In this document: piece by piece, positions 8,610-17,076 of the stretch
Numbering within the stretch: position 1 is the first letter of the stretch
How the letters are laid out: each line of letters opens with the position of its first letter
Assembly: GCA_030040235.1 (NCBI GenBank)
Contig: JASHUC010000144.1
Coordinates: 1 to 39,872, forward strand
Length of the DNA: 39,872 bases
DNA from: Gammaproteobacteria bacterium
GTDB taxonomy: Bacteria; Pseudomonadota; Gammaproteobacteria; Steroidobacterales; Steroidobacteraceae
Direction: 5' to 3'
The notes under the pieces: model-generated
What the model saw: the letters and a program-made list of their open reading frames with translations, nothing else
Databases searched by the model: none
Told to the model about the DNA's origin: nothing
Made by a program: the position numbers and the translations under genes

Positions 8610-8615
8610 TACAAT
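8610..8615 (+). promoter_or_regulatory. -10-like box placing transcription start at the GTG of the RibD-like gene
   Basis: TACAAT at 8610-8615 lies so that a start 7 nt downstream falls on the G of GTG 8622, which would give a leaderless mRNA. No good -35 is seen at 16-18 nt. If the start is instead ATG 8571, this box is internal and meaningless. Confidence 0.25.
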
Positions 8616-8621
8616 CGCCGC

Positions 8622-9587
8622 GTGCAGGATCCCGAGTCCACGTCGGAACAGCGTGCCTGGAGCATCGCGCAAGCTGCAGCGGCGCTGCCCGGCACCGGTG
8701 TCCTCGGAGCCGCGCACTATGCACTGGCGGCGGCCGGCGAGCTGTCCGCGGTCGCAGGCGATGATCCATCGGCAGTGCTGCGCTGGAACCCGGCGGCGGG
8801 GTGGGAATCGCTGCTGCCGTCGCAGGATCCGCAGCACGACCTGCTGGATCTGTATCTTCCCATCTGCGGCGCGACCGCGGCCCGTCCGATCACCCTCGCA
8901 CACCTCGGCCAGAGCCTCGACGGGTTCATCGCCACCTCATCCGGGGAATCCTGCTGGGTCACCGGACCGGAGAACATCCTGCACCTGCATCGCCTTCGGG
9001 CTTTGTGCGACGCCGTGATCGTCGGAGCAGGCACCGTCGAGGCGGACAACCCGCGCCTGACGACCCGCCTGGTCGCAGGCAGCAATCCGCTGCGCGTGGT
9101 CATCGACCCGGCGTGCCGGCTCACGGCCGCACACGCCGTGTTCAGCGATCGCGAGGCGCCCACCGTCAGAGCCATCGTCGCCGGTACGGCCGCGGCAGCG
9201 GCGGCGCGGGAGCGCGGCGAAGACGTTCTCGAGGTGCAGGCGCTCCACGACACCATGGATCTACGAGACCTGATCCGGCAACTGCGCACGCGTGGACATT
9301 CCCGGATCTTCGTCGAAGGCGGAGGGGTCACCGTCTCGTCGTTTCTGGAAGCCGGATTGCTCGACCGCCTGCACATCACCATCGCGCCGCTCCTCATCGG
9401 CCTGGGGCGGCCGGCGCTGCGCATGCCGCCGCGGCTGCACCTGCGCGACTGTCTGCGATTGCATCACCGCGTTTACCGCGCAGGCCTGGACATCCTCTTT
9501 GATTGCGACCTTCGCGCCGCGGTCTCCTCCGCGTCCGCGCCCGAGCAGAGCGTGCCCGCTTCGGCCACGATTCAACGCATCTTTTAG
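8622..9587 (+). CDS. RibD C-terminal-domain (dihydrofolate-reductase-fold) pteridine/pyrimidine reductase
   Basis: A reductase of 321 residues from GTG 8622 (an in-frame ATG at 8571 would add 17). After an N-terminal extension of about 90 residues with no recognised motif, the RibD/DHFR-fold domain starts at RPITLAHLGQSLDGFIA. It continues through DAVIVGAGTVEADNPRLTTR, NPLRVVIDP and IFVEGGGVTVSSFLEAGLLDRLHI, all classic landmarks of the 5-amino-6-ribosylaminouracil reductase family. There is no deaminase domain and no riboflavin genes are adjacent. Its neighbours are a PTPS-fold protein and a glycosyltransferase, so reduction of a pteridine rather than a riboflavin precursor is plausible. The stop overlaps by 4 bp the stop of the convergent glycosyltransferase gene. 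Family call firm; substrate is inference. Confidence 0.85.
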   Translation: MQDPESTSEQRAWSIAQAAAALPGTGVLGAAHYALAAAGELSAVAGDDPSAVLRWNPAAGWESLLPSQDPQHDLLDLYLPICGATAARPITLAHLGQSLDGFIATSSGESCWVTGPENILHLHRLRALCDAVIVGAGTVEADNPRLTTRLVAGSNPLRVVIDPACRLTAAHAVFSDREAPTVRAIVAGTAAAAAARERGEDVLEVQALHDTMDLRDLIRQLRTRGHSRIFVEGGGVTVSSFLEAGLLDRLHITIAPLLIGLGRPALRMPPRLHLRDCLRLHHRVYRAGLDILFDCDLRAAVSSASAPEQSVPASATIQRIF

Positions 9588-10708
9588 TGGCTCGGGCCGG
9601 CCGTCCCGTCACGACCCTCGCTGCTGCTCGACCCTCGCTGCTGCTCGCAGAGAATCCGCGCCAGGCGCTCGCAGGCGCGCGGCCAAGGTGTCAGCCACGC
9701 TCCTGCCGCGAGAGCGCCCGCCCGCAGGGACGACCGCAAAGCCGCATCGGTGAGCGTCCGCTCGAGCGCGGCGCGCAGGGCATCGCGATCGCCGGGCTCG
9801 ATCAGCAATCCCGCGGCGGTTCCAACCAGCTGCGGAATGGCACCGGTACGCGTACTGAGGACCGGCAACCCATGCGCCAGCGATTCAGCGACTGCCATTC
9901 CATAGCTTTCATGCAGCGTGGGCAGCACGAACAGGTCTGCGGCGCGGTAGCGCTCGGCGAGGGCCGCATGCGGCAATTCTCCGAGAAACGCCACTCGCTC
10001 GGCGAGCCCGAGGCGCTGCAACCGATCAGCGAGGCGTTGCACCGTCGCCGGACTGCGCGAGAGACTCCCGATGCACTCGAGCTGCCAGGGTAGATGCGCG
10101 AGCGGCGCGAGCGCATCGATCAGGAGCTCATGACCCTTGCCGTCGTGGACGGTAGCGACGCAGAGTAGCCTCACGGTATCGCCCGCGTGAGGCGGGCCGC
10201 GATTCTCCGAGCCGCTCGCGGGCGGCGCCTTCCAAACACCGGGCTCGACCACTGACAGGCGCGAGCGGTCGAGACCGTCCTCTGTCAGTACCCGCTCGGT
10301 GCTTCTGCCGGTCACAATCACGTGACGGACGAACCGTAACGCGCGCAGCTCCTCGCGATGTAGGCGCTCGGCTCGGCCGGGGGCGATGCCGAACTCTGAG
10401 CCGAGCGGCATGTGAATCAATGCGACCATGCGCAAGCGCTGCGAGTGCGACTCGATCAGCTGCGCCAGACCTGCGAGCGCCAAGCCGTCCACGAGGACGC
10501 AGGCCTCATCCGGCAGGCCGGCAAAGACTCGCCCGGCGTGCGCGAGCGCATCGGGGGTCGGAGATGGAAAGCTGGCATCGAGGCCGTGTACCCCGACGTG
10601 CCAGCCGAGGGCGCGCAATCCTTCAATCATGGAGCGGTCGTAGACGTAACCCCCGCTTGCGCTTTGAAGGTCGCCTGGAATGATGAATTCCAGCGCCCGC
10701 ACGCTCAT
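9584..10708 (-). CDS. GT4-family glycosyltransferase
   Basis: The protein has 374 residues. The ATG at 10708 overlaps the TGA of the PTPS-like gene (ATGA), so it is translationally coupled. The N-terminal donor/acceptor half begins [20 protein letters not shown], the glycine loop of GT-B enzymes. The C-terminal half contains [40 protein letters not shown] and the E-x7-E motif in [10 protein letters not shown] followed by SLAHGLPV. These are standard for retaining GT4 enzymes that use nucleotide sugars. The C-terminal 15 residues are Ser/Gly-rich. Coupling with a pterin-synthase-fold gene suggests a small-molecule acceptor, possibly a pteridine, rather than polysaccharide. Acceptor and sugar are unknown. 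Confidence 0.88.
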   Translation of the reverse strand: MSVRALEFIIPGDLQSASGGYVYDRSMIEGLRALGWHVGVHGLDASFPSPTPDALAHAGRVFAGLPDEACVLVDGLALAGLAQLIESHSQRLRMVALIHMPLGSEFGIAPGRAERLHREELRALRFVRHVIVTGRSTERVLTEDGLDRSRLSVVEPGVWKAPPASGSENRGPPHAGDTVRLLCVATVHDGKGHELLIDALAPLAHLPWQLECIGSLSRSPATVQRLADRLQRLGLAERVAFLGELPHAALAERYRAADLFVLPTLHESYGMAVAESLAHGLPVLSTRTGAIPQLVGTAAGLLIEPGDRDALRAALERTLTDAALRSSLRAGALAAGAWLTPWPRACERLARILCEQQRGSSSSEGRDGTAGPSH

Positions 10709-11112
10709 CGCGCCGCGAGCTCCGATTCGAAGGAGGCCCAGGCGAGGTGCGACTCGTGCAAGGTCACGCGCAGGCTCCTCAAGCCCGACCCCGAGGCGCC
10801 GAGGCGCCCCTCGCGGATGGCTGAGGCCATGCGGTCGAACACGACCTTGGCGAGAAACTCGGTCGTGGTATTGCGACCTGCGAACTCGGCAAGCGCATCG
10901 AGATTGCGGTAGTTGAGCGGCGCGAGCGCCTCGCGCAGTGCCTGACTCGCGAGGCCGATATCGACGACGAGGCCCTCGTGGTCGAGTTGCGGGCGGCGAA
11001 ACTCCACATCGACGATGTAGGTCGCCCCGTGCAGTTGCTGCGCGGGCCCGAACGACTCGCCCACGAAGCCGTGAGCTACCATCATGTGATCGCGCACGCA
11101 AATGCTGTACAT
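10705..11112 (-). CDS. 6-pyruvoyl-tetrahydropterin synthase / QueD-fold protein with divergent active site
   Basis: The 135-residue protein from ATG 11112 (a TTG at 11124, overlapping the previous stop as TTGA, would add four residues) follows the T-fold of PTPS/Que[44 protein letters not shown] and VTLHES. The His of AHGF (H14), the His of LHG (H28) and the Glu of LHES (E120) are kept. The second His of the usual LHGH zinc pair is Ala30, the catalytic Cys region reads GPAQQ, and the usual LDHxxLN reads [10 protein letters not shown]. So the canonical 6-PTPS or CPH4 synthase reaction may not be its reaction. It is sandwiched by 4-bp overlaps or near-overlaps between the MDR dehydrogenase and the GT4 gene. 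Fold call strong, reaction open. Confidence 0.82.
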   Translation of the reverse strand: MYSICVRDHMMVAHGFVGESFGPAQQLHGATYIVDVEFRRPQLDHEGLVVDIGLASQALREALAPLNYRNLDALAEFAGRNTTTEFLAKVVFDRMASAIREGRLGASGSGLRSLRVTLHESHLAWASFESELAAR

Positions 11113-11120
11113 CCGCTTTC

Positions 11121-12107
11121 TCAAACGGGGGCGCCGTAGCTCACCCGGTGCATGATCGTATCACCCGGCGCATGCGCCAGACGCTCGAGGGTCTGCGGCA
11201 GATCCTCGAACGCACCCTCACTGTTGATCAGCAGATCGAGAGCCGGCTCGGCGAGCAGCGTGAGCGCGAGCTCCATGCGCCGGCGCAGACTCCAGCGCCC
11301 ACGATGCGAGCTCGCGACGCTGCCGACCTGGGAGGACTTGAGAATCAGGCGCCGCGAGTGAAAGGCCTCCCCGAGGGCGAGCGTCACGGGGCGCGTGCCA
11401 TACCAGCTGCATTCGCAAACTGTCGCCTCGAACGCCGCGAGCCCGAGCGCGAGACTCAATCCGTCCGGCGAGCCGCTCGCATTGAGGACCACGTCGGCAT
11501 CGGGCGTCGCCGCTGCAGGCTGCGCAAAGGCGATATCGAACGCAGCTGCGATCGCGCGGCGCTGCGGATTCGTGTCGATGAGCTCGACGCGGCACCCCGG
11601 CATGCGTCCGAGAAGCCACGCGGCGAGGCATCCGACACTGCCGCCGCCGACGACGGCAACCCGATCGCCCGGAGCGGCGCCGGAATCCCAAACGGCATTG
11701 AGGGCCGTCTCGAGCTGGGCCGCCAGGATGGCGCGCGAGGCGGGCACCGTCTCGGGCAGCACATAGAGCGCATCGACCGGCACGACGTAGCGTTGCTGAT
11801 GCGGGTAGAGACAGAAGACGGTCTTTCCGGAAAGATCCCCCGGTCCGTCCACCACTCGGCCGACACTGGCGTAACCGTACTTGACGGGGCCGGGGAAATC
11901 GCCCGCCTGGAAAGGCGCGCGCATGCGCCGGTATTCACTTTCGGGCACACCACCATTGAACACCAGCGCCTCGGTGCCGCGGCTGACACCGCTGTAGAGT
12001 GCTCGTACACTCGCTTCCTGCGCACTCCGCGCCGGCACCGCCTCACGGCGTAATTCCCCATGACCCGGCGCGACAACCCAGAAGGCGAGCGTATCGTTGC
12101 GACTCAT
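11121..12107 (-). CDS. Zinc-type (MDR) dehydrogenase lacking catalytic zinc ligands, BchC/Tdh-like
   Basis: The protein has 328 residues from ATG 12107. The medium-chain dehydrogenase fold is shown by [28 protein letters not shown], the cofactor loop [20 protein letters not shown], and [16 protein letters not shown]. The Cys and His/Glu that bind the catalytic zinc in alcohol dehydrogenases are not at their usual places (SGVSRGTE in place of a Cys-containing loop), as in BchC-like members. This protein would be an NAD(P)-dependent oxidoreductase of a cyclic or polyol substrate. It is first in a three-gene, tightly overlapping minus-strand operon with the PTPS-like and GT4 genes, and only 18 bp from the divergent phosphatidyltransferase start. 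Confidence 0.8.
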   Translation of the reverse strand: MSRNDTLAFWVVAPGHGELRREAVPARSAQEASVRALYSGVSRGTEALVFNGGVPESEYRRMRAPFQAGDFPGPVKYGYASVGRVVDGPGDLSGKTVFCLYPHQQRYVVPVDALYVLPETVPASRAILAAQLETALNAVWDSGAAPGDRVAVVGGGSVGCLAAWLLGRMPGCRVELIDTNPQRRAIAAAFDIAFAQPAAATPDADVVLNASGSPDGLSLALGLAAFEATVCECSWYGTRPVTLALGEAFHSRRLILKSSQVGSVASSHRGRWSLRRRMELALTLLAEPALDLLINSEGAFEDLPQTLERLAHAPGDTIMHRVSYGAPV

Positions 12108-12125
12108 AGGAGCCCACGAGAGTTG

Positions 12126-12875
12126 ATGTTCACGGCTGCCATTGCCCGTCCGGAGCACCGGGAGCTGTTCTTCAGCGCGCTCGCCGGCATCTTAGCGGCT
12201 GCACTCTCGATCGTCACGATCGGAGCGCTCGGGATGAGCCTCATGCACTTGAGCGCCGCATACGTGCCGACGGTGCTGCTGCTGTTCACGCTGGGGGGCG
12301 CCGCTTTGTTGCTCGCGCTCCCCGGCGCTCACCGGTTCGTACACCTGGGCGCAGCCAACCAGGTGACGCTGGTGCGCGGCGCCCTCGTCGCGCTGATGGC
12401 CGGGCTTTTGGCTGAGCAGGTCAGTCGCAGCACCGCGGCGGCCGCGGTGGTCCTCGCTTCGATTGCGATGGTGCTCGATGGCGTCGATGGCCGGCTCGCG
12501 CGCCGCTTCCGAATGGCGAGCGCCTTCGGCGCGCGTTTCGATATGGAGACGGATGCCCTGTTCGTCGCGGTGCTCGCGTTGCTCGTGTGGCGATGCGGCA
12601 AAGCCGGCCCCTGGGTGCTCCTCGCAGGACTCATGCGCTACCTCTTCGCAGCCCTGGTCGCAATCGTTCCGCGCCTGCAACGGCCCGTGCCTTCGACGCC
12701 GAGAGGCAAGACCATCGCCGTGCTGCAAATGATCGCGCTCATCGTGGCCCTCGCCCCCTTCTGCGATCGGAACGTCTCGGCGCCGATCGCAGCGCTCGGG
12801 CTGCTGGCCCTGGTGCTGTCCTTCTCGCTCGATGTGGTGTGGCTCCTGAGGCAACCGGCGCTCGATGCCTCCTAA
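12126..12875 (+). CDS. CDP-alcohol phosphatidyltransferase
   Basis: The 249-residue multi-spanning membrane protein is started at ATG 12126; the longer reading from 12060 would overlap the divergent dehydrogenase gene. The family signature D(x)2DG(x)2AR(x)8G(x)3D(x)3D is complete, with D118, D121, D139 and D143 (DGVDGRLARR, then G..FDMETD). About six to seven hydrophobic helices flank it. Enzymes of this family displace CMP from a CDP-linked alcohol with an acceptor alcohol in the inner membrane, as in PgsA, PssA or the inositol-phosphate synthases. The acceptor cannot be read from the sequence. Its 3' end overlaps the next gene by 11 bp, so the two are probably one transcription unit devoted to a polar headgroup or envelope product. 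Confidence 0.88.
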   Translation: MFTAAIARPEHRELFFSALAGILAAALSIVTIGALGMSLMHLSAAYVPTVLLLFTLGGAALLLALPGAHRFVHLGAANQVTLVRGALVALMAGLLAEQVSRSTAAAAVVLASIAMVLDGVDGRLARRFRMASAFGARFDMETDALFVAVLALLVWRCGKAGPWVLLAGLMRYLFAALVAIVPRLQRPVPSTPRGKTIAVLQMIALIVALAPFCDRNVSAPIAALGLLALVLSFSLDVVWLLRQPALDAS

Positions 12876-14577
12876 CTCCTCCGAGCTCCGCCGCGCGTGG
12901 CAGTGGGCCGGCGTGCTCGTCGCGCTCGTCCTCCTCAACGGCTCGGTGACCTTCGCCAACGTGTGGCCGACCTTGGGCGTGCACTGGCCGGGGGAGTTGT
13001 CGGTCGAGCTCGCGGCGCTGCTCCTCGCGCTTTCACTCTCGAACGCGTGGCTCGGGCGCACCGCGCCACGCGTGCTCGGACTGCTGGCGGGGCTCGTCGT
13101 GCTGTTCGCGCTCGGCCGCTACGCCGATGTCACCGTCCCGGCGCTCTACGGTCGCCAGATCAATCTCTACTGGGATGCGCCGCGCCTGGTCTCCGTGGTG
13201 CAGATGTTCGCCCGCGTCGCATCCCTCTGGCAGGTGCTGGCGATCTCAGGCGGCGCGCTGCTCCTCCTCGCAGTCCTCTATGGGCTCGCGCGCTGGGCGC
13301 TGCGGCAGGTCGATTCGGTGCTGTGCGACAGCCGTGCGGCGCGCCTTTCGGTCGGCATCGTGAGCGCGCTGCTGGTCACGTCGTTTCTCATCCAGCAGCT
13401 CGGCGATGAAGTGCCACGAGTTCCGCGCTTCTCCATTCCCGTGAGCGGCTCCTACGGCAACCAGATCGCGCTGGTGGTGGATGCGCTCTCACGCCGCCGT
13501 GCAGCGCGCGTGCTGCCGCCCTCACCGCCGCTGCACTCCCGTCTCGAGGCGCTCCAGGGGAGCGATGTGCTGCTCGTGTTCCTGGAGTCCTATGGGAGCG
13601 TCACGTACGACCGTGCCGATTATGCGCGGGCGCTCGAGCCCGCACGCAACGCCCTGGCCGCGGCCCTGAAGGACACTGGCCGCGGCGTCGTGTCCGCCTT
13701 CGTCACCTCGCCGACCTTCGGCGGACAGTCGGTGCTTGCGCATCTGTCGCTCCTTTCCGGGATCGAGGTGCGGGACTCTACCCGCTACATGCTGCTCATG
13801 ACCCAGATGAAGCGCCCGACGCTGGTCTCGGCGTTCAAGGCGGCCGGCTACCGGGCCATCGCGGTGATGCCCGGCATGCAGGAGGGCTGGCCCGAGGGTG
13901 CGTTCTACGGCTTCGACGAGATCTATGACGCGGCCAAGCTCGATTACGCCGGGCCGGCATTCGGCTGGTGGCGCATACCGGACCAGTATTCGGTGGCCGC
14001 TCTCGATGCGCGCGAGCTGCAGCATCATCCGCGCAAGCCCTTGTTCGTGTTCTTTCCCACCGTGAGCACGCACATTCCGTTTCAGCCCGTTCCGCCGCTG
14101 CAACCGGACTGGCAGCGCATGTTGTCGCCGGCGCCCTACGACGCCGAGCCTCTGCGGCAAGCCTTTGCGCGGCCGACGGACTGGTCCCACATGGGCAGGA
14201 GCTATGTGAGTTCCGTCGAATACTTCTTCGAGATGCTCGCGAGCTACCTGCGCGAGCGACCCGGCGATGATCTCGTGCTGATCGTGCTCGGGGATCATCA
14301 GCCTGCTGCCATCGTGAGCGGCGAGGGTGCCCCGTGGGACGTGCCCGTGCACATCATCAGCCGGCGCAAGGACATTCTCGAGGCGCTCGAGCGCCGGGGG
14401 TTTGTGAGCGGACTGACACCGGCGCGTCCAGCCATCGGCAAAATGAACGAGCTCGCGCCCCGGCTGCTCGCGGCGTTCGATCGGCCGCTCGACCCCGAAT
14501 CCGTCCCGCTGGCCCCAGGTCGGTTGCGGGAGGGGTGCAAACATTCCCCGGATGCGGCCGTCGGATGCGCGAAATGA
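12865..14577 (+). CDS. Membrane-anchored alkaline-phosphatase-superfamily (sulfatase/LtaS-like) phosphotransferase
   Basis: The protein has 570 residues. The N-terminal third (about 12-175) has four or five hydrophobic helices, followed by an extracytoplasmic catalytic domain. VLLVFLESYGS places a metal-ligand Glu at 241. TFGGQSVLAHLSLLSG presents Ser289 where LtaS-type and phosphoethanolamine-transferase-type enzymes have the Thr/Ser nucleophile. VLGDHQPAA is the C-terminal metal-binding His/Asp pair. Such proteins transfer phosphoglycerol, phosphoethanolamine or related groups onto glycans or lipids in the periplasm, or hydrolyse sulfate/phosphate esters. The 11-bp overlap with the phosphatidyltransferase gene suggests that the product of that enzyme is its donor or acceptor. 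Specific reaction unknown. Confidence 0.82.
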   Translation: MPPNSSELRRAWQWAGVLVALVLLNGSVTFANVWPTLGVHWPGELSVELAALLLALSLSNAWLGRTAPRVLGLLAGLVVLFALGRYADVTVPALYGRQINLYWDAPRLVSVVQMFARVASLWQVLAISGGALLLLAVLYGLARWALRQVDSVLCDSRAARLSVGIVSALLVTSFLIQQLGDEVPRVPRFSIPVSGSYGNQIALVVDALSRRRAARVLPPSPPLHSRLEALQGSDVLLVFLESYGSVTYDRADYARALEPARNALAAALKDTGRGVVSAFVTSPTFGGQSVLAHLSLLSGIEVRDSTRYMLLMTQMKRPTLVSAFKAAGYRAIAVMPGMQEGWPEGAFYGFDEIYDAAKLDYAGPAFGWWRIPDQYSVAALDARELQHHPRKPLFVFFPTVSTHIPFQPVPPLQPDWQRMLSPAPYDAEPLRQAFARPTDWSHMGRSYVSSVEYFFEMLASYLRERPGDDLVLIVLGDHQPAAIVSGEGAPWDVPVHIISRRKDILEALERRGFVSGLTPARPAIGKMNELAPRLLAAFDRPLDPESVPLAPGRLREGCKHSPDAAVGCAK

Positions 14578-14717
14578 CCGGGCAACCCGACTCGGAATGC
14601 GTGTTCTGTGCGGTTGCTTCGGGCCTTGCGCCGGCAAGCTGCGTCGCGGCCGGATCTATCCGGCTGCACCGCGTTATCCGGATCGGGACACCCTCGATAG
14701 ATGGGCGCTGGAGCTGA
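14574..14717 (+). pseudogene. Remnant resembling the N-terminus of a HIT-family hydrolase
   Basis: An ATG overlapping the previous stop (ATGA) opens a 47-codon frame whose first part, ECVFCAVASGLAPAS, has the CxxC entry and '.G..PAS' rhythm of HIT-family nucleotide hydrolases. The rest of the HIT fold, including the HxHxH motif, is absent, and the downstream frames show nothing like it up to the convergent gene at 14805. A truncated remnant is the simplest reading; chance similarity is possible over such a short stretch. Confidence 0.35.
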
Positions 14718-14804
14718 GGTCGGCTCTCATACGCACCGAAGGTGAATCCGGGACGCGAGCGAAGCTCACGCCCCGGACGCTGCCTTGAATCAAAGCGGCG
14801 GCGG

Positions 14805-15395
14805 TTACTGCTGATACACGTCGAGGGTGGGCGGCGGGATGCTCGTGGTCTCCAAGAAATCGAACAGCCAGCGACCGTTGACCTTCTTCGCAAGAGACGT
14901 ATGGGTCTCCGTCGGAAGACCGAAAGTGGCGTTGGACTCGAGCGCGTCGTTGTTGTTCACGTCGAAATAGATGCACTGGAAGTAGATTTCGGCGGTCTCG
15001 CGGTCGAGCAGAGTGATCGACTCCGTAAAGATCGGAGTCAGCGAGACCCAGTCGTGACCCAGCACGAGGCCACCGGCGTGATTGTTATAGAAATCGCATA
15101 ACGTCAGCGCTCCGAGATCGCAGCTGGGCGTGCCTGGCGTGCCTTTGCCAGCATAGGTGACACCCCCCGCAATGATGATCCCATCGTCCGTCCAGAGCGC
15201 AAGCAGCTCTGCGAGCGCGTTAGCCTTCGTGGTTGCGTTGATTCCAGCGTGCGACACGGCGTGATGAAAGGCGGCGTGCAGCTCTTTGAGCTCGTAGAGG
15301 TCCTTGTACTTCGAGTCATCGGCGCCCGCGAAGGCAGCAGCCGAGCCCGTGATGAGCGCGATGGCCGTCAGAGCGAGTGTAGCGGTGGACTTCAT
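14805..15395 (-). CDS. Secreted SnoaL/NTF2-like protein
   Basis: The protein has 196 residues with ATG 15395 behind AGGAG (AGGAGAAATGAT-ATG). Residues 1-23 are a Sec signal peptide ending AAAFA. The mature part shows the cone-like SnoaL/NTF2 pattern: an early helix (YELKELHAAFHHAVS), a middle ALLALWTDDGIIIAGG strand, and a late AKKVNGRWLFDFLETT strand. This fold covers isomerases, hydrolases and many ligand-binding proteins without a known reaction. The two Cys in PSCDLGALTLC could form a disulfide in the periplasm. Its neighbour is another secreted protein on the same strand, separated by 121 bp. No function can be assigned. Confidence 0.7.
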   Translation of the reverse strand: MKSTATLALTAIALITGSAAAFAGADDSKYKDLYELKELHAAFHHAVSHAGINATTKANALAELLALWTDDGIIIAGGVTYAGKGTPGTPSCDLGALTLCDFYNNHAGGLVLGHDWVSLTPIFTESITLLDRETAEIYFQCIYFDVNNNDALESNATFGLPTETHTSLAKKVNGRWLFDFLETTSIPPPTLDVYQQ

Positions 15396-15516
15396 ATCAT
15401 TTCTCCTCGTGATGCTTTCGGTTATCGTTCTTCGCCGCGGCGTCTGCTGCGCTTATCGCGTGCGCATTTTGAAAGCGACCAGAGCGTCGCCGCGCCCGGA
15501 GATCAGACGTCGTCAA

Positions 15517-16776
15517 TCACCATCCACCTTCCGGCGGCAACAGCAGGAAACCGTGGGACGTGCCGTTCGCGTCGACGTAGAACCCGGTGACCACTCCCGC
15601 GTCGTTGATACTGAGAGGAAAAGTACCCTCGAGAAGGCCAACGAAACTCGAGCCTGCGCCGGGTGCATCGAAGGCAATTACCCTGCCGTCGGGAGTGCGC
15701 AGGAAGCCGCGGACCACGAGATTCGCGTTCAAATAATATCCGGTGATTTCCCCGAAGTCGTTGAGGCCCATGTCGATGTCGGAGAGCAGGCCCGGGCCCT
15801 GGAGGACATCGTTCGGAAGGTCGAACTGAGTGACCGTGCCATCGGCACTGCGCACGTAGCCGTGAGCCACATAGCTCGAGTCAGCGTAATAGCCCGCTAT
15901 GGTTCCCCACACATTGATGGGAATCGAACAGGCAGGGCAGCTGGTGCCTTGGGGGTAGTACGTGCCGTTAGCGACAAGAGGAGCAGTGGCTGCGCCCTTG
16001 ACGCTATAGGGGATGAGGTCACCCGCAGGACTGCGCACGAGGCCATGGCCAACACCCCCGCTGTCTTCATATGACCCTGAGGCCGTTCCGAAGACGTTGA
16101 TGTCCAACGCCCCGCTACCGTAACAAGGTATCGTGGAGGAGGCAGAAGGGACGCACTGGCCGGGACCGGTCCACGTCTCAAAGGAACCGTCGGGATAACG
16201 CAAGAAAGACTGAAAGCCGTTCTGGCCCGAATAGCTGCCTACGACGGCTCCCTCGAGGTTGAGCGCAAAGCCGATGGTTAATGTACTGCCGGGAGGATCG
16301 ATCGTCGTGTAGAGCTTGCCATCGGGACTGCGCAGGAAGCCATGTTGTGTGCCGTTCGCGTCGATGTAGCTTCCGGTGATCCCGCCCGCATCGTTGATGC
16401 CGCTGGGAAAGGTACCTTCAAGAATAGCGGTCGTATCTGCATTGGGCTCATCGAAAGTGGTAATCCTGCCATCGGGGCTACGCAGGAATCCGTGGGATAC
16501 CAGATTTCCGTCCACGTAGTATCCCGTCACCGCCCCCGAGTCGTTGAGAACGACGGAGCAATCGTGAGAGAAGTAAAATAAGAGTCCACAGCCGGTACCT
16601 GCGAAGAAACCCGTACCCGCGCCGGCCACGTCGAAGGAGATGAAATTCAGGTTAGGCGTCCCTGCGCTCGCTGCGCAGGCTATCCCCAGCGCGCACAGAC
16701 CCAAATAAAGCGCGCGCGCCTTCGTCCCGCGGACGGTCGCGATGGACCGACTCGACGTAGCGTCGTTGGTATGCAT
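15517..16776 (-). CDS. Secreted HAF-repeat-like (extracellular repeat) protein
   Basis: The protein has 419 residues. GGAG lies 8 nt before ATG 16776. A signal peptide (about 20-39, ALYLGLCALGIACAASA) is followed by about eight degenerate repeats of 40-50 residues with the pattern 'in..G...G.Y.d..g..HGFLRspdG....d.pg'. Examples are SHGFLRSPDGRITTFD, QHGFLRSPDGKLYTTID, AHGYVRSADGTVTQFD and VRGFLRTPDGRVIAFD. This matches the HAF family of extracellular beta-propeller-like proteins, whose role is not established. Repeat units differ enough not to be recent duplications. Expected outside the cytoplasm, possibly in surface or carbohydrate contact. Confidence 0.8.
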   Translation of the reverse strand: MHTNDATSSRSIATVRGTKARALYLGLCALGIACAASAGTPNLNFISFDVAGAGTGFFAGTGCGLLFYFSHDCSVVLNDSGAVTGYYVDGNLVSHGFLRSPDGRITTFDEPNADTTAILEGTFPSGINDAGGITGSYIDANGTQHGFLRSPDGKLYTTIDPPGSTLTIGFALNLEGAVVGSYSGQNGFQSFLRYPDGSFETWTGPGQCVPSASSTIPCYGSGALDINVFGTASGSYEDSGGVGHGLVRSPAGDLIPYSVKGAATAPLVANGTYYPQGTSCPACSIPINVWGTIAGYYADSSYVAHGYVRSADGTVTQFDLPNDVLQGPGLLSDIDMGLNDFGEITGYYLNANLVVRGFLRTPDGRVIAFDAPGAGSSFVGLLEGTFPLSINDAGVVTGFYVDANGTSHGFLLLPPEGGW

Positions 16777-16967
16777 TCGTCGGACTCCGTGTTTCTGCTT
16801 GAGTATTCCTGCGAGGCACGCCGCCCGAAAGGCTCAGCAGGTGCCCCGCCCCCGATCCGGTGTGACCGCGTCTCCCCGACGGTCAGCGCGACCTGTTTCG
16901 CTTTCAGACGAAGCTGCAGAGCTCGTTGGTGAAAAGTCATCACGGAGGGCACCGAGACAGCCACCCC

Positions 16968-16995
16968 GCTGCTGCGGAGCAGCACGCCGCTGCTC
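16968..16995 (+). promoter_or_regulatory. Two mutually exclusive hairpins in the sigma-gene upstream region
   Basis: GCTGCT (16968-16973) can pair with AGCAGC (16978-16983), or GAGCAGC (16977-16983) can pair with GCTGCTC (16989-16995). The middle arm is shared, so only one can form. That is the geometry of a switch or attenuator, but it is only relevant if the region is transcribed. Confidence 0.25.
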
Positions 16996-17076
16996 TGCCG
17001 CGTACCGCCGGCACAGCCAGGAGCGAGAATCGTTCGCCCACGACCGCCCTTGCGCGGGACGGCAGGTCGGTTATTC

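Noticed and set aside
12060..12125. Longer N-terminus for the CDP-alcohol phosphatidyltransferase.
   Set aside because: It would overlap the divergent dehydrogenase start and adds a polar segment not expected in the family; ATG 12126 is preferred.
14552..14788. A 78-codon ORF overlapping the HIT-like remnant in another frame.
   Set aside because: No family resemblance and Arg-rich composition; not needed to explain the region.
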